Source: CAZVAR01 sp964625225 (GTDB taxonomy: Bacteria; Pseudomonadota; Alphaproteobacteria; JAJUGE01). Taken from it: a DNA stretch of 6,764 bases. The number at the start of each line of letters is the position of its first letter. The stretch's first letter is position 1. The position numbers were made by a program, and so were the translations under genes. The notes beneath the pieces were generated by a model. The model saw only the letters and a list, made by a program, of their open reading frames with translations, had not been told where the DNA came from and searched no databases. This document shows, piece after piece, positions 1-5,178 of this stretch. The stretch is from NCBI GenBank assembly GCA_964625225.1, contig CAZVAR010000170.1, forward strand, positions 1 to 6,764, given 5' to 3'.

Positions 1-42
1 ACACGGCAGGGGTCGCTGGTTCAATCCCAGCCGCGCCCACCA
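1..42 (+). tRNA. tRNA-Val, 3' part only (cut by window edge)
   Basis: The T-arm is intact: stem GCTGG (15-19), loop TTCAATC (20-26), stem CCAGC (27-31). The acceptor strand CGCGCCC (32-38), discriminator A39 and encoded CCA (40-42) follow. Counting back with a five-base variable region (10-14) and a five-base anticodon-stem strand GGCAG (5-9) puts bases 1-4 (ACAC) in the anticodon loop. Positions 35 and 36 are then A and C. An anticodon NAC reads GTN codons, so this is tRNA-Val. The wobble base lies outside the window, so CAC, GAC or TAC cannot be told apart. Confidence 0.88.
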
Positions 43-73
43 TCGAACGATCCGCAAGCCCAATATCCGAGCG

Positions 74-90
74 CGGACCCCAGCGGTCCG
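74..90 (+). terminator. Weak hairpin downstream of the tRNA
   Basis: CGGACC (74-79) and GGTCCG (85-90) form a perfect 6-bp stem with a 5-base loop, 31 bases after the CCA end. No T-run follows. It could be a terminator or processing signal for the tRNA transcript, or chance in such GC-rich DNA. Confidence 0.25.
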
Positions 91-222
91 GGGCTCCGTC
101 GCGAAGCGCGCCGTTACGCCCTTGACGAGGGAGGGGGGCGGCGGCCCGAAGGCGCGGAGCGAAACGGCAGGCCCAGGCGCGGCCCCCCGAAGCCGCTCGA
201 TGCCCGGCCGCCGGACTCCGCG

Positions 223-251
223 TTGCGCCGGTCGTCAATTCGGCCGATAGT
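223..251 (+). promoter_or_regulatory. Candidate promoter of the aminotransferase gene
   Basis: TTGCGC (223-228) and GATAGT (246-251) are separated by 17 bases, the ideal spacing for a housekeeping sigma-70-type promoter. The -10 box matches TATAAT at four of six positions and the -35 box matches TTGACA at three of six. A start of transcription near 258 would leave a leader of about 17 bases. This rests on motif and spacing only. Confidence 0.33.
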
Positions 252-252
252 T

Positions 253-265
253 CTCGCGACGCGAG
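253..265. promoter_or_regulatory. 13-bp palindrome at the predicted transcription start
   Basis: CTCGCG (253-258), a central A, and CGCGAG (260-265) form a perfect dyad. It lies directly after the candidate -10 box and just before the Shine-Dalgarno-like AAGG (267-270). As DNA it could be an operator over the transcription start. As RNA it could form a 5-bp stem with a 3-base loop next to the ribosome binding site. Confidence 0.35.
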
Positions 266-274
266 CAAGGCAGG

Positions 275-1210
275 ATGGATCGGATGTCGCAGCGGGCGAA
301 CGAGCGCGTGGCCTGGTTCAACGGCCGCTTCGTGCCGGAACGCGAGGTGATGATTCCGTTCCGCGACCGTAGCTGGAAATACGGCGACGGCGCCTTCGAC
401 ATGACGCGGACGTTCAACGGCCGTATCTTCCGGATCAAGGAGCATATCGACCGCTTCTACCGGTCGCTGCGCTACCTGCGAATCGACCCCGGCCTCTCGC
501 CCGGCGAGATGGTGGCGCTCTCCGAGGAGCTCGTCGAGCGCAACAGCCACCTGCGGCCGCCCGACGGCGACTGGTGGGTGGGCCAGCGGGTCAGCCGCGG
601 CGTCGATGCGGTGGGCGACGAAGGCTGGGAGCATACCGGCCCCAACGTGGTGATCGAGATGATCCCGCTGCCGCTGAAGAAGCGCGCGCATCTCTATCGC
701 GACGGCGCGGACGTGATGGTACCGGCGATGCGCCGCACGGCGCCCGACATGCTGAGCCCGCGCGCGAAGATGCACAACTACCTGAACATGATCGTCGCCG
801 AGCAGCCGGTGAAGGCCGCGGACCCCGATGCCTGGGCGGTGCTGCTGGACGAGAACGGCAACCTGGCCGAGGGCATCGGCTCCAACATCTTCATCGTGCG
901 GGACGGCGCCCTGCAGACGCCGCGCGAGAAGTTCGTGCTGCCCGGCGTGAGCCGGCAGATGACGATGGACATGGCGGCCAAGCTCGGCATCGGCTGCGTC
1001 GAGCGCGACATCGACCTGTTCGACGCGGCCGTGGCGGACGAGATGTTCCTGACCTCCACCAGCCTCTGCATTCTGCCGGTGAGGCGCTTCAACGGCCAGC
1101 CGGTCGGCGACGGCCGCGTTCCCGGCCCGGTGACGAAACGCCTGATCGATGCCTATTCGGCCGAGGTGGGCTGCGATTTCGTGGCGCAGTACCTCAAGCA
1201 TCTGGACTGA
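275..1210 (+). CDS. Class IV PLP aminotransferase, branched-chain aminotransferase type
   Basis: This 311-residue protein is a fold-type IV pyridoxal-phosphate enzyme, close in length to IlvE. Such enzymes transfer an amino group between an amino acid and a 2-oxo acid in the cytoplasm. Visible landmarks: NGRFVPE near residue 16; DRSWKYGDGAFDM at 31-43; RIKEHIDRF at 53-61; the cofactor lysine K165 in PRAKMHNYLN; the phosphate- and cofactor-binding segment AEGIGSNIFIV with E199; and LTSTSLCILPV near the C terminus. Substrate cannot be fixed from sequence. Branched-chain amino acids are the default, but D-amino acid or (R)-amine transaminases share this fold. Two starts compete: ATG 275 has AAGG four bases upstream, while ATG 284 (residue 4) has AGGA at 272-275, eight bases upstream. 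The longer form is reported. The gene appears to be transcribed alone. Confidence 0.92.
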   Translation: MDRMSQRANERVAWFNGRFVPEREVMIPFRDRSWKYGDGAFDMTRTFNGRIFRIKEHIDRFYRSLRYLRIDPGLSPGEMVALSEELVERNSHLRPPDGDWWVGQRVSRGVDAVGDEGWEHTGPNVVIEMIPLPLKKRAHLYRDGADVMVPAMRRTAPDMLSPRAKMHNYLNMIVAEQPVKAADPDAWAVLLDENGNLAEGIGSNIFIVRDGALQTPREKFVLPGVSRQMTMDMAAKLGIGCVERDIDLFDAAVADEMFLTSTSLCILPVRRFNGQPVGDGRVPGPVTKRLIDAYSAEVGCDFVAQYLKHLD

Positions 1211-1228
1211 CGCCGCGGGGGCGGCGTC
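1209..1228 (+). terminator. Perfect 8-bp GC hairpin on the aminotransferase stop codon
   Basis: GACGCCGC (1209-1216) and GCGGCGTC (1221-1228) pair perfectly around a GGGG loop. The left arm starts inside the TGA stop codon (1208-1210). No U-tract follows, so it is not a classical intrinsic terminator. It may act as a 3'-end stabiliser or as a U-tract-free terminator. Confidence 0.45.
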
Positions 1229-1375
1229 CGGGGATCCCGATCATCGCAGCTCGAGGGAGAAGGCGCCGTTGCCTCCGCAGTCCCGGACGCGTCACGACCG
1301 CCGTCACACGCAGAGGTTCCGCAGCCAGGCAACGCGGATGCCGGCGCGGCCGGCGGGTGTCGGCGGAGCGGACGG

Positions 1376-1822
1376 ATGAGCTCGGGCGCGATCGATGGGC
1401 GCAACGCGCCGCCGCCCTATAGCGGCGGCTGTCTCTGCGGAGCGGTGCGGTTCACGTTCGCGGCGCCGCCCCTGGGGGCCCGGATCTGCCACTGCCGCAA
1501 CTGCCAGCGGGCGATGGCGGCGCCCTTCCTGGCCCAGGCGCAGTTCCCGAAGGCGTCGATGACGGCCACCGGCCGGACGGCGCGCTACCGCTCCTCTAAG
1601 CGGCTGTTCCGGCATTTCTGCCCGGCCTGCGGGACGCGGCTGTTCCTCGAGCCGGTCGATGCGCCGGAGCGGATCGGCATCCCGCTGGCGGCGCTCGACG
1701 ACCCCGACGCCATCAGGCCCGAGCAGCATATCTGGGTCAGCAGCAAGGTCGGCTGGCTGGAGATCGCCGACGGGTTGCCGCAGCACCTGCAGGGCTCGCC
1801 CGATCCGTACCGGACGCCGTGA
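1376..1822 (+). CDS. GFA/CENP-V family zinc-binding protein
   Basis: This 148-residue protein has the glutathione-dependent formaldehyde-activating (GFA) fold, a small beta-rich domain that binds two zinc ions through cysteines. The pattern is complete: C19 and C21 in GGCLCGAVRF, C38, C40 and C43 in CHCRNC, and C82 and C85 in FCPACGT. The family is named after Gfa, which was proposed to speed formation of S-hydroxymethylglutathione from formaldehyde. Most members have no proven reaction and that role should not be assumed here. GGAG at 1364-1367 lies eight bases before ATG 1376 and supports the start. The protein is cytoplasmic, with no signal peptide or membrane segment. No glutathione-dependent formaldehyde dehydrogenase gene is adjacent, so context adds nothing on substrate. 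Confidence 0.9.
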   Translation: MSSGAIDGRNAPPPYSGGCLCGAVRFTFAAPPLGARICHCRNCQRAMAAPFLAQAQFPKASMTATGRTARYRSSKRLFRHFCPACGTRLFLEPVDAPERIGIPLAALDDPDAIRPEQHIWVSSKVGWLEIADGLPQHLQGSPDPYRTP

Positions 1823-1834
1823 TGCGGCCACGGC
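1816..1834 (+). terminator. 6-bp hairpin across the GFA-protein stop codon
   Basis: GCCGTG (1816-1821) pairs with CACGGC (1829-1834) around a 7-base loop. The stem overlaps the TGA stop (1820-1822). The sequence after it is modestly T-rich (CAGACCTTTCCTT), making this the most terminator-like of the stop-codon hairpins in the window, though still weak. Confidence 0.33.
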
Positions 1835-1930
1835 CAGACCTTTCCTTCCCGAGCGGGCACGACAGGGGCGGGCGGGGGTGCTCGCGCCGACGCGGGAACC
1901 GGCGCGCGGCCGGCCCGCCCCGGCGCCGCA

Positions 1931-1947
1931 CCCGCCCGGAGGGCGGG
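1931..1947 (-). terminator. 7-bp GC hairpin just after the PRC-barrel gene
   Basis: CCCGCCC (1931-1937) and GGGCGGG (1941-1947) pair around a 3-base loop. On the minus strand this lies one base past the TGA stop (1951-1949). No U-run follows. It sits between two converging genes, so it may mark the 3' end of the minus-strand transcript. Confidence 0.42.
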
Positions 1948-1948
1948 C

Positions 1949-2377
1949 TCAGTCGTCCCAGGTCGGCATGGTCTCGAGCTGCTCCGAGGACAGGGTCGTC
2001 ACGAACCGGTCGCCGTCGAGCTGAAGCTGGTCGAGCCCGACGACCACCTCTTTGCCGCCGATTCCCATGAAGTCACCGAATTCCACGGTTACGGCCACGA
2101 TCCGGTCGTCGGCGGTCGCCAGGACCTCTTCGACCTCGCCGATCTTCTTGCCGGCGGCATCGAACACCGCCATGTCCTCCATCTGCTCAACGCTGAGCCC
2201 GCCCGGTCCCCGCAGCGGCGAATCGTCGTCCAGCTCACGCAGCGAATTGACGTCGAGCGCGGCGCCGGTTCCCGCCTGCGCCACCACCGTCGAGCCGGTA
2301 TCGGCGCTCCAGGCCGGCGCGGCCAGCAGGAGCGCCGCGACGGACGCAATCGGGGCGAAGCGCTTGAGGTCGTGCAT
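1949..2377 (-). CDS. Exported PRC-barrel domain protein
   Basis: This 142-residue protein starts with a clear Sec signal peptide: K5 and R6, a hydrophobic stretch at about 8-22, and a likely cut after AWSA (residue 25). The mature protein should be periplasmic. A spacer rich in D, S and G (26-65) precedes a PRC-barrel domain at about 66-138, with VFDAAGKKIGEVEEVL, a central IVAVTVEFGDFMGIGGKEV segment and a closing LSSEQLETMP. PRC-barrels are small beta-barrels found in RimM, photosynthetic reaction centre subunit H and many stress-linked alphaproteobacterial proteins; a molecular role cannot be assigned. The start is ATG 2377 because AAGGAG (minus strand, 2391-2386) lies eight bases upstream. 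An in-frame extension to 2446 would bury the signal peptide behind 23 arginine-rich residues. It is divergent from the dehydrogenase gene at 2551. Confidence 0.87.
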   Translation of the reverse strand: MHDLKRFAPIASVAALLLAAPAWSADTGSTVVAQAGTGAALDVNSLRELDDDSPLRGPGGLSVEQMEDMAVFDAAGKKIGEVEEVLATADDRIVAVTVEFGDFMGIGGKEVVVGLDQLQLDGDRFVTTLSSEQLETMPTWDD

Positions 2378-2426
2378 GACAGGATCTCCTTGTGTCGTCG
2401 GCCGCGGTTCCCGGCCACGGCCACAC

Positions 2427-2452
2427 AACACCTGGCGTCCCGGCACGGTTCC
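2427..2452 (-). promoter_or_regulatory. Candidate EcfG-type (general stress sigma) promoter for the PRC-barrel gene
   Basis: On the minus strand GGAAC (2452-2448) is followed after 17 bases by TGTT (2430-2427). Alphaproteobacterial EcfG sigma factors use GGAAC, 16-17 bases, then CGTT, so only the first base of the -10 element differs. Transcription would start near 2420, giving a leader of roughly 40 bases before the strong ribosome binding site. PRC-barrel genes are often in the general stress regulon of these bacteria, which fits, but no sigma factor gene lies in the window. Confidence 0.4.
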
Positions 2453-2491
2453 GGCGGCGGCCCCGCGCCGGCCGGCGGCGCGAAACGGCTT

Positions 2492-2507
2492 CGGAAGCGG
2501 CCTTCCG
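2492..2507. promoter_or_regulatory. Inverted repeat upstream of the dehydrogenase promoter
   Basis: CGGAAG (2492-2497) and CTTCCG (2502-2507) form a perfect dyad with a 4-base centre. It overlaps where the -35 element of the candidate promoter at 2511-2519 would lie, a usual place for a regulator site. No regulator gene is adjacent. Confidence 0.33.
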
Positions 2508-2510
2508 CCG

Positions 2511-2519
2511 TGCTAGGTT
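2511..2519 (+). promoter_or_regulatory. Candidate extended -10 promoter of the dehydrogenase-hydrolase unit
   Basis: TGCTAGGTT fits the extended -10 form TGnTAnnnT. The -35 region 17-18 bases upstream (near 2490-2496) is poor, which suggests activator dependence or weak expression. Transcription from about 2526 would give a leader of some 25 bases before ATG 2551. Confidence 0.38.
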
Positions 2520-2540
2520 CGGCGAGGCTTTCTCCGAACC
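2516..2540. promoter_or_regulatory. 7-bp dyad over the transcription start (operator candidate)
   Basis: GGTTCGG (2516-2522) and CCGAACC (2534-2540) are perfect inverted repeats with an 11-base spacer. Half-sites are 18 bp apart, centre to centre. The left arm overlaps the candidate -10 element and the right arm lies in the leader. If transcription starts near 2526 the left arm is not in the RNA, so a DNA-binding site is more likely than an RNA hairpin. Confidence 0.38.
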
Positions 2541-2550
2541 GGGGGCGCGC

Positions 2551-3723
2551 ATGATCGAAAGCGGCATCTTCATCTACCCGGAGATCGAGCGGGTCGTCTA
2601 CGGGCGACCGGCAGCCGAGGCCGTGGCGGCGGAGGCCGAACGGCTCGGCGCCGAACGGGTATTCCTGCTGGTCAGCGGCACGCTCAACCGCACGACCGAC
2701 GAGATCGAGCGGGTCCGCAAGGCGCTGGGGCACCGCTACGCCGCCGAGTTCGACCGCATGCCGGCACACACGCCGCGCGACGCCGTGGTTGCGGCGGCCG
2801 GCGTGGCGCGCGACGCGGGCGCCGACCTGATCGTGACCTTCGGCGGCGGCTCCGTGACCGATGCCGGCAAGGTCATCCAGATCTGCCTGCGTCACGACAT
2901 CCGCGACATCGACGGGCTGGAGCCCTACCGGCTCGTCATCAACGAGGACGGCTCCCGCCGCACGCCGAACTTCGACGGCCCGCGGGTACGCCAGATCACG
3001 GTGCCGACCACGCTGTCCGGCGGCGAGTTCAGCTCGCATGCAGGCTGCACCGACCCGCGCACCAAGATGAAGCAGGGCTACAACCATCCGCTGCTGGTGC
3101 CGCGCACGGTGGTGCTCGACCCCGCCCCGACCGTGCACACGCCGGAATGGCTGTGGCTCTCCACCGGCATCCGCGCCCTCGACCATTGCGTCGAGGGCAT
3201 CTGCTCGGTCCGGACCAACGCCTTCTGCGACGGCGCCTTCCTGCACGCGCTGCGGCTGATGAGCACGGCCTATCCGCGCGTCAAGGCCGATCCCGGCGAC
3301 CTGCGGGCGCGGCTGGACTGCCAGTTCGCCGCCTGGATGTCGATGATCGGCGCCGGGGCCGGCGTGCCGAAGGGGGCCAGCCACGCGATCGGCCACGTAC
3401 TGGGCGGAAGCTGCGACGTGCCGCACGGCTATACCTCCTGCGTCATGCTGCCGGCGGTGCTGCGCTGGAACGAGCCGGTCAACGCCGAGCGGCAGAAGCT
3501 GGTCAGCGAGGCGATGGGGCGGCCGGGCGTGCCGGCGAGCGAGGTGGTCGCGGACTTCATCGCCGGGCTCGGGCTGCCGCGGCGCCTGGCCGAGGTCGGG
3601 GTCGGCCCCGACCGGTTCGACCTCGTGGCGAAGAACGCGATGCACGACCGCTGGACCCACACCAATCCGCGCAAGATCACCGGGCCCGAGCAGGTCCGGG
3701 AGATTCTCGAAATGGCGGCCTGA
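2551..3723 (+). CDS. Iron-containing ADH superfamily protein, maleylacetate reductase-like, variant metal site
   Basis: This 390-residue protein has the two-domain fold of group III dehydrogenases and maleylacetate reductases. The N-terminal half is a dinucleotide-binding domain, with GGGSVTDAGK at 98-107 for the NAD(P) pyrophosphate and VPTTLSGGEFS at 151-161. The C-terminal helical domain carries the metal-site region. Iron-dependent members have Asp-x-x-x-His plus two further His. Here the first position is R208 (GIRALDH), while H212, H278 in SHAIGH and H292 in VPHG remain. Maleylacetate reductases also lose that Asp (usually Asn) and need no metal. HVLGG (282-286) and QFAAW (258-262) also resemble them. 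With a dienelactone hydrolase 10 bp downstream, NAD(P)H-dependent reduction of maleylacetate to 3-oxoadipate is the best guess; another substrate is possible. ATG 2551 has only a weak GGGGG site. An in-frame extension to 2392 is rejected. Confidence 0.85.
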   Translation: MIESGIFIYPEIERVVYGRPAAEAVAAEAERLGAERVFLLVSGTLNRTTDEIERVRKALGHRYAAEFDRMPAHTPRDAVVAAAGVARDAGADLIVTFGGGSVTDAGKVIQICLRHDIRDIDGLEPYRLVINEDGSRRTPNFDGPRVRQITVPTTLSGGEFSSHAGCTDPRTKMKQGYNHPLLVPRTVVLDPAPTVHTPEWLWLSTGIRALDHCVEGICSVRTNAFCDGAFLHALRLMSTAYPRVKADPGDLRARLDCQFAAWMSMIGAGAGVPKGASHAIGHVLGGSCDVPHGYTSCVMLPAVLRWNEPVNAERQKLVSEAMGRPGVPASEVVADFIAGLGLPRRLAEVGVGPDRFDLVAKNAMHDRWTHTNPRKITGPEQVREILEMAA

Positions 3724-3733
3724 GGGGGCGGAC

Positions 3734-4486
3734 ATGACGCGGATCACGATCGCGACCCCGGACGGCACCTTCGGCGCCTATCTGGCGCTGCCGCAGAAGA
3801 CGCCTGCGCCGGCGATCGTGCTGCTGCAGGAGGTCTACGGCGTGAACCGCTTCATGCGAAGGATCGCCGACTTCTGGGCGGTCGAGGGATTCGTCGCCGT
3901 CTGCCCCGATCTCTACTGGCGTATCCGGCCGGGCATCGAGCTCGACCCCGAAACGCCGGGTCACCGCGAGCAGGCGCTGGAGACGCGCAAGGGGCTCGAC
4001 CTGGACCGCGCGGTGGAGGACGTGATCGCCACGGTCGACCATCTGCGGCGGATGCCGGAATGTAACGGCCGCGTCGGCACCTCCGGCTACTGCCTCGGCG
4101 GACTGCTGGCCTATCTGACCGGCACGCGCGGCAATGCCGACGCCAATGTCAGCTACTACGGCGTCGGCATCGAGGAGCATCTTGGCGAGGCCGACCGGCT
4201 GCGCAACCCGCTGCTGCTCCATGTCGGCGGCCAGGATCCGTGGACGCCGCCCGAGGTGCAGCGCCGGCTCGCCGAGACGCTCGGGCGCAATCCCCACGTC
4301 ACCCTCCATGTCTATCCCGAGGCCGGCCACGCCTTCGCGCGCGAGGGGGCGTCGGCCGACCTGCCGGAGGCGCGTCACCGCGCCAACGCGCGCACGCGCT
4401 CGTTTCTCGGCGAGATCCTGCTCGCGCACGAGCCGACCCCGGCGCCCGCCCTTGGCTCGGACGCGAACGCGCCGCAGGGCGGCTGA
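3734..4486 (+). CDS. Dienelactone hydrolase family protein
   Basis: This 250-residue cytoplasmic alpha/beta-hydrolase (ClcD is 236) has a cysteine nucleophile: C120 in GYCLGG, D168 in GGQDPWTP and H199 in AGHAF, with the assisting E33 in LLQEVYGVN. Each sits exactly three residues before its ClcD counterpart (C123, D171, H202, E36). The two arginines that hold the dienelactone carboxylate in ClcD (R81, R206) are matched by R78 in HREQA and R203 in HAFAR. ClcD Tyr85 is Leu82 here. These features favour a true dienelactone hydrolase, opening the lactone to maleylacetate, over a generic family member. The last 25 or so residues are a Pro/Ala-rich tail beyond the fold. The start follows the preceding stop by 10 bp, with GAGGGGG five bases upstream, so the two genes are probably co-transcribed. 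Confidence 0.92.
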   Translation: MTRITIATPDGTFGAYLALPQKTPAPAIVLLQEVYGVNRFMRRIADFWAVEGFVAVCPDLYWRIRPGIELDPETPGHREQALETRKGLDLDRAVEDVIATVDHLRRMPECNGRVGTSGYCLGGLLAYLTGTRGNADANVSYYGVGIEEHLGEADRLRNPLLLHVGGQDPWTPPEVQRRLAETLGRNPHVTLHVYPEAGHAFAREGASADLPEARHRANARTRSFLGEILLAHEPTPAPALGSDANAPQGG

Positions 4487-4512
4487 GGGGCAGCGGAACG
4501 GCGGAAACCGCA

Positions 4513-4824
4513 TCAGCGGCGCAACTGCGCGCGGGCCTCCGCGACGGCGCGCCGCCGCTGCTCGACGGCGGCCTGCGCCGCCGCGATGTCGGTGGCGAGC
4601 AGCCGGCTTTCCTCCGGCGACGCCTCGGCCAGGGCGGCGCGCAGCGCCACGAGGTCGGCACGCGCCCGCGCCAGGGCCCATTCGCGCCGATCGAGCTCGG
4701 CGGACCAGTAGCCGGCCGGATCGAAGACGCGGCGCCCCCACCCGGTCTCGCCCGCGGCCGCCACCAGGGCCAGCACGGCGACGATCGCCAGCTTGATCCG
4801 CAGCCTCCTGCGAGGGTCGGCCAA
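4513..4824 (-). CDS. Small membrane-anchored coiled-coil protein, unknown function
   Basis: I do not recognise a family. Read from TTG 4824, the 103-residue product has a short basic N terminus (RRRLRIK), one membrane helix at about 10-25 (IKLAIVAVLALVAAAG), a linker with RRVFDPAGYW (31-40), and a long charged Ala/Glu/Arg segment at 43-102 that looks like a coiled coil. Likely topology is N-in with the coiled coil in the periplasm. GGCGGAG on the minus strand (4837-4831) lies six bases before TTG 4824, the best start. GTG 4893 and TTG 4926 are also in frame but would add a run of arginines before the helix and lack a ribosome binding site. The frame has no ATG start. It converges with the hydrolase gene, 26 bp apart, so it is a separate transcript. 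Confidence 0.62.
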   Translation of the reverse strand: MADPRRRLRIKLAIVAVLALVAAAGETGWGRRVFDPAGYWSAELDRREWALARARADLVALRAALAEASPEESRLLATDIAAAQAAVEQRRRAVAEARAQLRR

Positions 4825-4988
4825 ATCCCACTCCGCCGAACGGCGCCTCGGCGCGCCCCGCCGCCGGGCCGCACAACGCCGCCTATCTGGCACGTCCGTA
4901 GTCCCCGATCCAGCCCGCCGCAGCAAGGCCGGTCACCGCAACCCCGGCCGAATGGTGGCACGACAAGAACAACGAAGCCCGTCTCGGC

Positions 4989-5018
4989 GGCCGTGCCGGG
5001 AGGGGCGGGGGCACGGCC
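4989..5018. repeat. 9-bp perfect inverted repeat (hairpin)
   Basis: GGCCGTGCC (4989-4997) and GGCACGGCC (5010-5018) pair perfectly around a 12-base G-rich loop. Only two T bases follow on the plus strand. It does not directly follow an annotated stop codon. It could be a terminator blocking read-through toward 5100 or a protein-binding dyad. Confidence 0.4.
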
Positions 5019-5036
5019 TTGAAAACGCCGTAGGGC

Positions 5037-5060
5037 CGCTTCATCTACCGCTTCATCTAC
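5037..5060. repeat. Tandem duplication of a 12-bp unit
   Basis: CGCTTCATCTAC occurs twice back to back (5037-5048 and 5049-5060) with no mismatch. The unit is less GC-rich than its surroundings. A perfect copy suggests a recent slippage event or a paired binding site. Read in plus frame 3 it would encode RFIY twice, but that frame has no start codon. Confidence 0.7.
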
Positions 5061-5178
5061 TCTGGCGGCGCAGCGGGCGCAGGCTTCGGGTCGCAGGGCG
5101 ACGACGATCACTACGCACTTCTCCCACGGGCTCGCGGATTTCCGCACCGGCTGGGCGCGGCTCCTCGCCGCGCTGCTC

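Larger units (their letters stand above)
4825..5178. other. Gene-poor stretch between the coiled-coil gene and the next ORF
   Basis: No convincing gene is present on either strand. It holds the upstream region of the minus-strand coiled-coil gene, a 9-bp hairpin (4989-5018) and a 12-bp tandem duplication (5037-5060). A TTGAAA at 5019-5024 matches the -35 consensus at five of six positions but has no good -10 partner. From about 5101, frame 1 reads as protein-like sequence continuous with the ORF annotated from 5179. Confidence 0.5.

Noticed and set aside
1..42. tRNA-Val end as the attachment site of an integrated element
   Set aside because: No integrase gene is seen in the window and I found no repeat of the tRNA 3' end downstream.
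122..150. TTGACG as a promoter -35 element upstream of the aminotransferase
   Set aside because: There is no -10-like sequence 16-18 bases downstream, and the region is G-rich.
574..1422. Plus-strand ORF of 282 codons overlapping the aminotransferase
   Set aside because: It is an out-of-frame reading of the aminotransferase with an arginine-rich product, and it runs on into the next gene in the wrong frame.
2378..2446. 23-residue N-terminal extension of the PRC-barrel protein
   Set aside because: It would place the signal peptide internally. The AAGGAG site sits at the right distance from ATG 2377.
2392..2550. 53-residue N-terminal extension of the dehydrogenase
   Set aside because: The added residues are arginine-rich and unlike the family, and would cover the promoter and dyads. 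Homology begins just after ATG 2551.
2089..3768. Minus-strand ORF of 559 codons opposite the dehydrogenase gene
   Set aside because: It lies antisense to a gene with clear family motifs and is arginine- and proline-rich without a recognisable domain. Long antisense frames are expected in DNA this GC-rich.
4871..5044. 57-codon minus-strand ORF starting in the 12-bp repeat
   Set aside because: No ribosome binding site, no domain, weak codon bias, and it overlaps the hairpin.
5034..5130. Plus frame 3 reading containing RFIYRFIYSGG and a glycine-rich stretch
   Set aside because: It has protein-like third-position bias but no ATG, GTG or TTG after the stop at 5031-5033, and the similarity may be a by-product of the 12-bp duplication. 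A frameshift joining it to the frame-1 ORF cannot be shown.
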